Of a stretch of 9,142 nt of DNA, positions 1 to 6,480 are shown piece after piece. The position numbers and the translations under genes were made by a program. Numbering within the stretch: the stretch's first letter is position 1; each line of letters begins with the position of its first letter. The notes beneath the pieces are model-generated. The model was not told the origin of the DNA, did not search any database, and saw nothing but the letters and a program-made list of their open reading frames with translations. The stretch comes from DATGYC01 sp035298385 (lineage in GTDB: Bacteria > Bacillota > Sulfobacillia > Symbiobacteriales > Symbiobacteriaceae), in the NCBI GenBank assembly GCA_035298385.1, contig DATGYC010000263.1, positions 1-9,142 on the forward strand. The letters run 5' to 3'.

Positions 1-118
1 TCTTGACGGCGGCGGCCTCCGGCTTGTTCTCGTTCTGGGCGGGCTTGCTGGTGGTGCAAGCGGTCAGGGTCAACGCCAGAAGTGCAGAGACTGCAATTGC
101 GGACCGTAGTAGCTTCAT
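1..118 (-). CDS. Lipoprotein, N-terminal part only (cut by window edge)
   Basis: Only the first 39 codons lie in the window. On the minus strand an ATG at 118-116 opens a frame that reads MKLLRSAIAVSALLALTLTA and then C21. This is a textbook lipoprotein signal peptide: positively charged start (K2, R5), a hydrophobic stretch, and a lipobox (LTAC) with the lipidated cysteine at 21. After it comes a hydrophilic, Ala/Lys/Glu/Asn-rich linker, as in extracellular solute-binding proteins. A strong Shine-Dalgarno (AAAAGGGGGA on the minus strand, about 127-136) sits 7-9 bases before the ATG. The protein should be anchored on the outer face of the cytoplasmic membrane. The mature domain is outside the window, so its function cannot be said; a substrate-binding protein is a guess. 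It is read in the same direction as the DUF218 gene but is separated from it by a hairpin terminator. Confidence 0.75.
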   Translation of the reverse strand, partial: MKLLRSAIAVSALLALTLTACTTSKPAQNENKPEAAAVK

Positions 119-198
119 CAACGAGATCCCCCTTTTAGCAAAGAATGACGACATAACCGATGATTGCGGAACTGTTACGGGGATTCGCCAGGTTTTCT

Positions 199-227
199 GT
201 TGTATCCTTCATTGAACTAAATGTAAA
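199..227 (-). promoter_or_regulatory. Candidate sigma-A-type promoter for the lipoprotein
   Basis: On the minus strand, TTTACA (227-222, five of six consensus bases) is followed after exactly 17 bases by TACAAC (204-199, four of six). Transcription would start near 192 and leave a leader of about 70 bases before the ATG at 118. The box lies in an AT-rich island (about 190-260) that contrasts with the GC-rich surroundings. Other weak pairs can be drawn in the same island, so the exact boxes are uncertain. Confidence 0.4.
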
Positions 228-350
228 TGATATAAAATTTATCTCGATTGGGACTAAATATGGAGAATATCGCCAAAAAATGAGCAACACCACGTGCCTG
301 ATAATGGGCGATTGACTGGAAGTGTAGATGGCAGTGGACGTCACAGGGAA

Positions 351-382
351 AGCACCCCACCACCGCTAGGTGATGGGGTGCT
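351..382 (-). terminator. Hairpin terminator after the DUF218 gene
   Basis: The arms 351-364 (AGCACCCCACCACC) and 369-382 (GGTGATGGGGTGCT) form a 14-bp stem with one imperfect pair and a four-base loop (GCTA). On the minus strand the imperfect pair becomes a G-U wobble, which favours function in that direction. The stem begins 12 bases after the TAG of the DUF218 gene. Only three T residues follow it on the minus strand before a CCC run, so it is a strong hairpin with a poor U tract. It separates the DUF218 transcript from the lipoprotein gene. Confidence 0.65.
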
Positions 383-394
383 GATATTTAGGCG

Positions 395-958
395 CTATAC
401 TTCGCCACGCAGGGCATAGGTTCGGACCTTCTCCAGTTCACGGGCCACGGTCGTTAGGCCCGTGGGGGAGTGCCACCAGTTCTCCGGTCGTAGGTCGGGG
501 CGGTCATCCGGGCAGCAGGTTAGTTGCACGGAATTGGGGATCTGCTGACGCATGCTTAGCTTGACTCGTCGCATGTGGTGAGGAGCGGAGACCAAGATGA
601 CCGACTGAAGCTGTGACCAGCCGAAGAGTTGCTCGATCAGGTCAACGGTCCGGCGTATTGACGCATCGGTGGTGGTGGAGTCGGTCTCTACCAGGATCGC
701 CTCCGCGGGAACGCCTAGCTCCATCGCTCTCTGGCGCAGTCGAAGGGCCTCGGCGATGCCGGTCTTGCTCGCATCGCCCCCGGTGAAGAGGATCCGGGGC
801 GCCATCCCGCTGCGGTAAAGCTCGGCGGCCTTCTCGGCCCGCTCCAGGCGGGTGCCGCCAAAGACGATGATTAGGTCAGCCGGGGTGGGATCATCCGCAC
901 AGAACAGGTACTCTGAGATCTCGCTGAGCGACATGCCCTCGTACAGCCGTGGTACCAT
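395..958 (-). CDS. DUF218 (YdcF/SanA/ElyC-like) protein
   Basis: A 187-residue soluble-looking protein of the DUF218 family. Family marks in order: a beta strand with ADLIIVFGG (27-35), an R-x-x-K-A-A-E-L-Y segment (40-48), PRILFTGG (54-61), the GVPAEAILVE region (82-91) followed by STTTDAS (94-100), and VSAPHHMRR (123-131) near the end of the Rossmann-like core. Known relatives include E. coli YdcF, SanA and ElyC. The last two affect envelope integrity and peptidoglycan or carrier-lipid handling, but no general reaction is established. No signal peptide or membrane segment is seen here, unlike SanA and ElyC, which suggests a cytosolic YdcF-like member. The ATG at 958 is chosen because GGGGAGG (973-967 on the minus strand) precedes it with about 8 bases of spacing. 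M9 is a less likely start. The gene is monocistronic, bounded by a hairpin downstream and a long non-coding stretch upstream. Confidence 0.85.
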   Translation of the reverse strand: MVPRLYEGMSLSEISEYLFCADDPTPADLIIVFGGTRLERAEKAAELYRSGMAPRILFTGGDASKTGIAEALRLRQRAMELGVPAEAILVETDSTTTDASIRRTVDLIEQLFGWSQLQSVILVSAPHHMRRVKLSMRQQIPNSVQLTCCPDDRPDLRPENWWHSPTGLTTVARELEKVRTYALRGEV

Positions 959-1006
959 TCCACATACCTCCCCGTATTCGGGTCGACTCCTCGGTGTGGG
1001 TGGCTC

Positions 1007-1096
1007 CGCAGGTAGGTCTCTTCGCCATGCTCAACCGATCGTGCCCAGTCCCTCCCTTCTGTCTGCAAACAAGAAGGCACCCCCAGCCTACCTGCG
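1007..1096 (-). ncRNA. Candidate structured leader RNA element before the DUF218 gene
   Basis: A perfect 10-bp inverted repeat, CGCAGGTAGG (1096-1087 on the minus strand) with CCTACCTGCG (1016-1007), would close a domain of 70 bases about 50 bases ahead of the DUF218 start codon. Inside, CCTTCT and AGAAGG (minus strand, around 1077-1055) can pair over an 11-base loop, and GTG/CAC offers an outer pairing. Short pieces recall cobalamin-riboswitch conserved bases (GGTGCC, AAGGGA, GAGACCTACC resembling the B12 box). However, the central core of that class is absent and the element is only about half the usual length. I therefore do not name a class. It could also be a regulatory hairpin without a ligand, or chance pairing. 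Confidence 0.25.
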
Positions 1097-1334
1097 CGCG
1101 TAGCCGCGATAACGGCCGCGTGATGCAGGGCGAGGGCGCCCGGTGTATGGGCGATCCGGTAAGGTGCAGGGCAGGAGCAGGTGGTAGGTCATCTCAGTCT
1201 GAACCACCAGACTCACCCCCTCTCCTTGGTGGATGATCTATTCGTGATCAGGGCTGTCCAATCCTGTTGACGTGCGATTCGATTTTTGACAATTCTCTAA
1301 CAGCGCGATTACCGCCGTGTATCGGTCTCCGGCG

Positions 1335-1343
1335 TGGTAAAAT
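1335..1343 (+). promoter_or_regulatory. Extended -10 promoter for the 77-residue ORF
   Basis: TGG followed by TAAAAT (1338-1343) matches an extended -10 element (TGnTATAAT with five of six bases in the hexamer). No good -35 hexamer lies 16-18 bases upstream, which is usual for extended -10 promoters. A TTGACA at 1286-1291 is too distant. Transcription would start near 1350, about 30 bases before the ATG at 1381. Confidence 0.4.
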
Positions 1344-1380
1344 GGAAGGGATTTCATGGCGAGTGATAGGAGCGATCGCA

Positions 1381-1614
1381 ATGACAGCATTTGATCGACT
1401 GGTGGCTGCTTGGACCAAGGCAGGCTACCCGGTTGAGTATACGCCGAAGCAGCAGTTCGCCAAGGTGGCGGAGGCGGTGCTATCGGCCTTTGAGGAGGGG
1501 GAAGAGGACTTCCTCCGCGAGGGTTGGGCGAAGGCTGGAGTGGACTTCCCCTTCGCGCCGGCGCATCCCCGATACGAGGCGATGAAGGTCGCGTATGAGG
1601 AGTTAGGAGAGTAA
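1381..1614 (+). CDS. Small acidic protein of unknown function (77 aa)
   Basis: I do not recognise this protein. It is 77 residues long, has no signal peptide and no membrane segment, and looks mostly helical. An N-terminal amphipathic helix (MTAFDRLVAAWTKAG) is followed by a second helix (about 24-38). Next come an acidic patch (FEEGEEDF, 37-44), a GWAKAGVDFPFAP segment (48-60) and a short C-terminal helix ending in EELGE. The ATG at 1381 is chosen because AGGAG (1368-1372) lies 8 bases upstream. The frame is open further upstream, but those starts lack a ribosome site. An extended -10 box precedes it, and codon use is GC-ending like its neighbours, which supports a real gene. It ends 145 bases before dnaE in the same direction, with an inverted repeat in between. 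Co-transcription with dnaE is possible but unproven. Confidence 0.6.
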   Translation: MTAFDRLVAAWTKAGYPVEYTPKQQFAKVAEAVLSAFEEGEEDFLREGWAKAGVDFPFAPAHPRYEAMKVAYEELGE

Positions 1615-1627
1615 GGGCTTTCGTTGT

Positions 1628-1720
1628 CAACCGCGGATTTCGCGGTTGACGCGGATAACTTGGGGTAACATCACATTTCATCTTCGTCTTCATCCGCGCA
1701 ATCCGCGTCATCCGCGGTTG
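1628..1720. repeat. Interspersed-type inverted repeat with ATCCGCG units
   Basis: Two 30-base arms (1628-1657 and 1691-1720) are inverted copies of each other with 23 of 30 positions matching; the outer 11 bases (CAACCGCGGAT and ATCCGCGGTTG) are perfect. They flank a 33-base AT-richer centre (1658-1690). Each arm is itself made of three units of about 9 bases around CGCGGAT or ATCCGCG. This matches the style of short dispersed repeats seen in many environmental bacterial genomes, often in intergenic space. It folds to a long hairpin in either strand. On the plus strand it is followed by TAAAAAA rather than a T run, so it is not a normal terminator. It lies between the small ORF and the dnaE ribosome site. 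Confidence 0.75.
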
Positions 1721-1759
1721 TAAAAAACAGCTCAACCCCCGAAGGGAGGCCCCACCTCG

Positions 1760-4700
1760 GTGAAGCATAACTTCGTTCACCTCCATCTCCACACCGAATA
1801 CTCCCTCCTGGACGGGGCGAACCGGATTGAGGCGCTGGCTGACCGGGCGGCGGCCCTGGAGATGCCCGCCGTGGCCATGACCGACCACGGGGTGATGTTC
1901 GGGGCGATCCCCTTCTACAAGGCGATGAAGAAGCGCGGGGTCAAGCCGATCCTTGGCTGCGAACTCTACGTCGCCCCCGACTCCCGCTTTCTGAAGCAGG
2001 GGCAGGAACCCTACTACCACCTAACCGTCCTTGCTGAGAACTATCAGGGCTACAAGAACCTGATCAAGCTGGTCTCAGCAGGCTTTACCGAGGGCTTCTA
2101 CTACAAGCCCCGGGTCGATTTGGAGCTACTGAACCGACACCGGCAGGGGCTGATCGTCCTCTCCGGCTGCTTGGGCGCCGAGGTCCCCCGCAAGTTCGTC
2201 GACGGCCAGGTGGACGAGGCCCGCCGCGCACTGGGCCGCTATCGCGAGATCTTCGGGCCCGACAACTTCTTCGTCGAGTTGCAGGATCACGGACTCCCCC
2301 AACAGGGGCGCCTCAACGAATGGCTCCTCCAGCAGGGGATCGCCCCGGTCGCCACCAACGATGCCCATTACCTACACCCCGAGGACGCCCGCATGCAGGA
2401 CGTCCTGATCTGCATTGGGACGAACAAGACCCTGGACGACCCGAACCGGCTGAAGATGGAGACCCGGGAGCTCTACGTCAAGTCCGCCGAGGAGATGTAC
2501 TACCGCTTCGGCCACATCCCGGGCGCCCTCCCGAACACCCTGGCGATCGCTGAGCGGTGCGACGTCCAGCTTCCCTTCGGCCAACTCCATCTGCCCAACT
2601 ACGCCCTCCCGGCGGGGCATGACGAGGCCTCCTACCTGCGCAAGCTCTGCTTGGACCGCTTGGCGCCCAGGTACGGCGGCCGAGTGCCCGAAGGGGCGAT
2701 GGCCCGCCTCGACCATGAGTTGGGCGTGATCAACGGGATGGGCTTCCCCGGCTACTTCCTGATCGTCTGGGACTTCGTCGACTGGGCTCGCAAGCAGGGA
2801 ATCCCGGTCGGTCCGGGGCGCGGCTCCGGTGCCTCCTCGCTCGTCGCCTACGTGCTCGGGATTACCGACGTTGACCCCCTCCGGCATGGGCTGCTCTTCG
2901 AGCGCTTCCTCAACCCCGAGCGAGTCGACATGCCGGACTTCGACATTGACTTCTGCTATGAGCGCCGCGGCGAGGTGATCGAGTACGTCCACCGGAAGTA
3001 CGGCGCCGACTGCGTCGCGCAGGTGATCACCTTCAATACGCTCGCTGCCCGGGCTGCGGTCCGGGATGTTGGGCGCGCCCTGGGCATCTCCTACGGTGAG
3101 GTCGATCGGGTGGCCAAGCTTCTGCCGTGGGGCAAGGATTTGGCGGGCGCCCTAGAGCGCTCCCCGGACCTGAAGGAGGCCTACCAGAAGGAGGAGCGGG
3201 TCCGGGAGCTGATCGACACCGCCAAGAAGGTGGAGGGGATGCCGCGCAACCCCTCTGTCCACGCCGCCGGCGTCGTGATCACCGCCGAGCCGCTCGTCGA
3301 GCATGTCCCGCTCTACAAGCCGGGCGACGACCAGGTGGTCACGCAGTTCGACATGGACCAGCTAAAGGATATCGGCCTTCTCAAGATGGACTTCCTCGGG
3401 CTACGGACCCTGACCGTCATCGACTGGGCGGTGCAGGAGATCCGAAAGACCGAGCCAGCCTTCTCGATCGAGGCGATCCCAGAGGGCGATCCGGCCACCT
3501 TTGCGATGATCGCCCGCGGCGAGACGATGGGCCTCTTCCAGATCGAGGCCGGCTGGGTAGCGGACGTCCTCAAGCAGATGAAGCCGAATCGGTTCGAGGA
3601 TATCGTCGCCACGATCTCCCTCTGCCGGCCAGGTCCGATGGAGCATATCCCGGACTATATCCGCGGCAAGGAGAGCCCGGGCGCCGTCCAGTACCTGCAT
3701 GAGGATCTAAAGCCGATTCTGGGCGAGACCTACGGGGTGATGGTCTACCAGGAGCAGATCATCCAGATCGCCCACCTGCTGGCCGGGATGTCCCTTGGTC
3801 AGGCGGATATGCTCCGGCGGGCGGTCGCCAAGAAGAAGAAGGAGGACCTGCAGTTCTGGGGGCAGCGCTTCATGGAGGCGATGCTGGCCCGGGGCTATGG
3901 CCAGGCGATGGTCGAGTCGCTCTACGAGCAGATCCTCCGCTTCGCTAACTATGGCTTCAATAAATGTCACGCTACGCCCTATGCCAAGGTCGCCTATCAG
4001 ACGGCCTACCTGAAGGCGCACTACCCCGGGCCGTTCATGGCGGCCTCGTTGAACTCGGTGATCGGGGCAGAGGGGAAGACAGCGATCTACCTGGCGGAGG
4101 CGCGCAAGCTGGGGCTTGCGACCCTGCCGCCGGACGTGAACCGCTCGGGCGCCCGCTTCGGCACCGACTTAGAGAGTGCCAGCCCGGCCGGGGACTCATC
4201 CGCCGGTACTGGGCAGCGTAGCGCCACCGGCACCCGTGGGGCGATCCGAACGGGCCTTGCCACCGTGAAGAACGTCGGCTGGACGGCCCTCGAGGCGATC
4301 GCTCAGGCCCGGGCTGAAGGCGGTGCGTTCACCTCACTGAGCGACTTCTGTGACCGGGTTGACCTACGCCACCTGAACCGGCGGGCGGTCGAGTCCCTGA
4401 TCAAGGCCGGCGCCTTCGATGGCGTCGAAGGGCATCGGGCCCAACTCCTGGCTGGCCTGGATGAGGTGCTGGAGGAGGCGGGGAAGCGGCAGCGCTACCG
4501 TCAAGCGGGACAGATCTCCCTCTTCGACCTGGGCATGGCCGGGGAGGAGGGGATGGGCGCCCCACCGCTGCCCAAGGTCCCGCCCCTGCCGCCGCAGCAG
4601 TTGCTAGCGCTGGAGAAGGAGGCCCTGGGCTTCTACATCTCCGGGCACCCACTCCGGCCGTACCAGGAGGCGCTGGATGGGCTGGGCGCCCTGCCAATCG

Positions 4701-5335
4701 GGACCTTGGCCGAGCAGCCGGATGGCGCCCGGGTCGTCGTCGGGGGCGTCCTGGCTGGACTAAAGCAGATCAATACGAAGGCGGGGGCCACGATGGCCTT
4801 CTTGGAACTGGCCGACCAGACGGGGGAACTGGAGGTCGTGCTCTTCCCGCGGGTCCTGGCCGGTGTGGCTCGAAAGCTGGCCTCAGATGTGCCACTCCTG
4901 GTGCGGGGGAAGCTCCAGGTGGAGGAGGATGCGGTCAAGCTGATCGCTGATGAAGTACGCCTCCTGGAAGAGGTGGGCTCACCTACGGTGGGCGAAGCCA
5001 CCGCTCCGACCGGTAGCGCTCCGTCGGGTGAGGTCGTCAGAGCCCATTCCGTCGAGGCGAAGAGCCAGATTGAGCCAGAGTCTACGGCCCTCCCCGCCAA
5101 GCCGCCGGTCCTCTGGCTACGGGTCCAGGCCCCAGACGAACAGGCGCCCCTCATGCAGCAGATCCGTGACCTGGTGGCGCAGCATCGAGGGCTCTCACCC
5201 GTCCGGGTCAAGCTCGAACCCAGCGGTCGCTACCTGGAGTTGCACGCCCACTTGCGGGTCGCTACGACGCCGGCGCTGCTGGGCGCCCTGGAGCGCCTGC
5301 TTGGGGCCACGAACATCACTGTCAAGCACCCATAG
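1760..5335 (+). CDS. dnaE: DNA polymerase III alpha subunit, DnaE1 type
   Basis: The main replicative DNA polymerase of the family C/DnaE1 class, 1191 residues, complete. Order: PHP domain (about 5-210), palm and fingers (about 280-800), helix-hairpin-helix region (about 832-880), clamp-binding motif QISLF (918-922, matching the position of QADMF in E. coli), OB fold (about 988-1070), and C-terminal domain (about 1117-1191). The catalytic aspartates are in MPDFDIDF (D393, D395, D397; the latter two correspond to E. coli D401 and D403) and in KMDFLG (D544). GPGRGSGAS (351-359) is also typical. All nine PHP metal ligands appear present (H9, H11, D18, H43, E68, H87, C137, D201, H203), unlike E. 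coli, so built-in Mn/Zn-dependent 3'-5' proofreading is likely by analogy to Thermus DnaE. Two low-complexity linkers (803-829 and about 1074-1116) look lineage-specific. The GTG start follows GGGAGG (1744-1749) with about 10 bases of spacing and gives the usual MKHNFVHLHLHTEYS beginning. No intein or frameshift was seen. Confidence 0.97.
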   Translation: MKHNFVHLHLHTEYSLLDGANRIEALADRAAALEMPAVAMTDHGVMFGAIPFYKAMKKRGVKPILGCELYVAPDSRFLKQGQEPYYHLTVLAENYQGYKNLIKLVSAGFTEGFYYKPRVDLELLNRHRQGLIVLSGCLGAEVPRKFVDGQVDEARRALGRYREIFGPDNFFVELQDHGLPQQGRLNEWLLQQGIAPVATNDAHYLHPEDARMQDVLICIGTNKTLDDPNRLKMETRELYVKSAEEMYYRFGHIPGALPNTLAIAERCDVQLPFGQLHLPNYALPAGHDEASYLRKLCLDRLAPRYGGRVPEGAMARLDHELGVINGMGFPGYFLIVWDFVDWARKQGIPVGPGRGSGASSLVAYVLGITDVDPLRHGLLFERFLNPERVDMPDFDIDFCYERRGEVIEYVHRKYGADCVAQVITFNTLAARAAVRDVGRALGISYGEVDRVAKLLPWGKDLAGALERSPDLKEAYQKEERVRELIDTAKKVEGMPRNPSVHAAGVVITAEPLVEHVPLYKPGDDQVVTQFDMDQLKDIGLLKMDFLGLRTLTVIDWAVQEIRKTEPAFSIEAIPEGDPATFAMIARGETMGLFQIEAGWVADVLKQMKPNRFEDIVATISLCRPGPMEHIPDYIRGKESPGAVQYLHEDLKPILGETYGVMVYQEQIIQIAHLLAGMSLGQADMLRRAVAKKKKEDLQFWGQRFMEAMLARGYGQAMVESLYEQILRFANYGFNKCHATPYAKVAYQTAYLKAHYPGPFMAASLNSVIGAEGKTAIYLAEARKLGLATLPPDVNRSGARFGTDLESASPAGDSSAGTGQRSATGTRGAIRTGLATVKNVGWTALEAIAQARAEGGAFTSLSDFCDRVDLRHLNRRAVESLIKAGAFDGVEGHRAQLLAGLDEVLEEAGKRQRYRQAGQISLFDLGMAGEEGMGAPPLPKVPPLPPQQLLALEKEALGFYISGHPLRPYQEALDGLGALPIGTLAEQPDGARVVVGGVLAGLKQINTKAGATMAFLELADQTGELEVVLFPRVLAGVARKLASDVPLLVRGKLQVEEDAVKLIADEVRLLEEVGSPTVGEATAPTGSAPSGEVVRAHSVEAKSQIEPESTALPAKPPVLWLRVQAPDEQAPLMQQIRDLVAQHRGLSPVRVKLEPSGRYLELHAHLRVATTPALLGALERLLGATNITVKHP

Positions 5336-5350
5336 ATTCTGTATTGATTG

Positions 5351-5356
5351 TATAAT
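5351..5356 (+). promoter_or_regulatory. Perfect -10 box (TATAAT) before the GGDEF gene
   Basis: A consensus TATAAT lies 16 bases after the dnaE stop codon in an 85-base gap. A -35 match at 16-18 bases upstream (around 5327-5334, inside the dnaE end) is poor. TTGATT at 5344-5349 is too close. Initiation near 5363 would leave a leader of about 58 bases. The cyclase and the following genes can therefore be expressed apart from dnaE, in addition to read-through, because no terminator follows dnaE. Confidence 0.45.
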
Positions 5357-5420
5357 TCAGGCAGGGAATAGACACAGGTTGTCGAATCCCATCTGGTAGT
5401 GGAAGGGGAGGGGGATCCCC

Positions 5421-6440
5421 GTGATCTATGCATGGATCCTAGCTAGTCTGCTGCTAATCGTGACAGGGGTGTTGCTCTGGGAGCGCCGTCGTCTGATGGG
5501 CTCTCTCCGTTCCGTGCAGGCACTGGTCCAGAGCGCTGGACAGGAGTGGGAGAGCACGGCTGAACGCTTGACCCAGGGCCTGATAGCGCCCGGGCTCGGT
5601 GCTGTCGCCTTTCTCTTTGCCCTGGACGACCAGGGACAGCTAGTCCTGCAGGCGGCCGCGGCTCGGCTCGGGCAGCCCGTCTGGGATCAGGAGGGTGAGC
5701 AGTTGGGGCGCCAAGCCCTCGGCAGCGGCCTGCCGGCCCTCCGTTCCGGCCAGCGACTCTACGTCCCCCTGCGCTGTGAAGGGGAGTCCGTGGGGCTGAT
5801 TGTCGTCGAGGGAATCTCGATTCGCTCCGGGGAGATGGCGCTGGGGGTCGCCGCTCACTTGGCGGCGATCGGTCTGGCCAACTTCCAGGTCGGTCTGCAG
5901 CAGAAGGAGCGCTCCAACACCGACGGACTGACCGGTCTGCTCAACCACCGACGCCTGCAGCAGATGCTCGGCGCTGCTCTGGGGCCCGCCTATCTGGAAG
6001 GCGAGCCGCTTGCGCTGATTCTGCTCGACATCGACCACTTCAAATCGGTGAATGATACCTATGGTCACCTCTTTGGCGATCTGGTCCTGCGGGAGCTCTC
6101 GTACCTCCTCAAGCGCCACCTGCCCCGCGGGGCGACGGCGGCCCGCTACGGCGGCGAAGAGATGGCGATCCTCCTGCAGGGGGAGACGGCCGTTGGTGCG
6201 GCGGAACTCGCTGAACGGCTCCGCCTACTGATCGAAGGCACGGTCTTCATGGATGTGGAGTCGGGCCAGCGGGCAAAGATCACCATCTCCCTGGGGGTCG
6301 CCACCTATCAACTCGGCATGGGCAAGCAGAAGCTGGTCAGCCGGGCTGACGAGGCGCTCTATACCTCCAAGCGTGAGGGACGGAACCGGGTGACGGTCGC
6401 GTCTGACGAAGTGGTCACGTCGGGGCCATCGCCCGCATAG
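5421..6440 (+). CDS. Membrane-anchored diguanylate cyclase (GAF-like + GGDEF)
   Basis: Predicted to make cyclic di-GMP from two GTP at the inner face of the membrane. The 339 residues contain one N-terminal transmembrane helix (about 2-20, followed by ERRR, positive-inside) and a linker helix. A GAF-like sensory domain follows (about 45-155, with strands AVAFLFALDD and RLYVPLRCEGESVGLIVVEG), then a GGDEF domain (about 165-325). The GGDEF domain shows TDGLTGLLNHRRL (167-179), LLDIDHFKSVNDTYGH (201-216, metal-binding D203), the active-site loop RYGGEEM (242-248) and TISLGVA (288-294). The signature reads GGEEM instead of GGEEF; the catalytic GGEE is kept. The inhibitory I-site RxxD expected just before the loop is replaced by PRGA, so product inhibition is probably absent. 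The GTG start follows a GGGGAGGGGG site at 6 bases. The next gene starts 40 bases after its stop. Confidence 0.88.
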   Translation: MIYAWILASLLLIVTGVLLWERRRLMGSLRSVQALVQSAGQEWESTAERLTQGLIAPGLGAVAFLFALDDQGQLVLQAAAARLGQPVWDQEGEQLGRQALGSGLPALRSGQRLYVPLRCEGESVGLIVVEGISIRSGEMALGVAAHLAAIGLANFQVGLQQKERSNTDGLTGLLNHRRLQQMLGAALGPAYLEGEPLALILLDIDHFKSVNDTYGHLFGDLVLRELSYLLKRHLPRGATAARYGGEEMAILLQGETAVGAAELAERLRLLIEGTVFMDVESGQRAKITISLGVATYQLGMGKQKLVSRADEALYTSKREGRNRVTVASDEVVTSGPSPA

Positions 6441-6480
6441 AGCTAGGGAAATCCGAGCGATCGGGGAGGAGCTAGATCAA

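Larger units (their letters stand above)
959..1380. other. Divergent non-coding region with several inverted repeats
   Basis: No convincing gene lies in these 422 bases; open frames here lack ribosome sites and family features. The left two thirds (about 960-1260) lie upstream of the minus-strand DUF218 gene and are rich in potential RNA stems. These are CGCAGGTAGG/CCTACCTGCG (1007-1016 with 1087-1096), AGTCTG/CAGACT (1196-1201 with 1208-1213), GGGCG/CGCCC (1128-1132 with 1137-1141), and TGATC/GATCA (1234-1238 with 1246-1250). This length and structure would fit a long, structured 5' leader. The right third turns AT-richer and holds an extended -10 box for the small plus-strand gene. I see no firm promoter for the DUF218 gene. 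Confidence 0.5.

Noticed and set aside
3..344. Open frames on both strands at the left edge (3-215 plus, 135-344 minus).
   Set aside because: The plus frame is antisense to a clear lipoprotein signal peptide, and the minus frame covers the AT-rich promoter area without a ribosome site.
1628..1730. Intrinsic terminator for the small ORF formed by the inverted repeat.
   Set aside because: The stem is followed by TAAAAAA on the plus strand and has a 33-base loop, so it lacks the U tract of an intrinsic terminator.
1238..2020. Long minus-strand open frame of 260 codons across the repeat and the dnaE start.
   Set aside because: It is opposite dnaE, has no ribosome site or family features, and its MTRIARMKTK part is simply the translated repeat.
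2372..2992. Minus-strand open frame of 206 codons inside dnaE.
   Set aside because: Shadow of the GC-rich dnaE codons; no recognisable domain or start signal.
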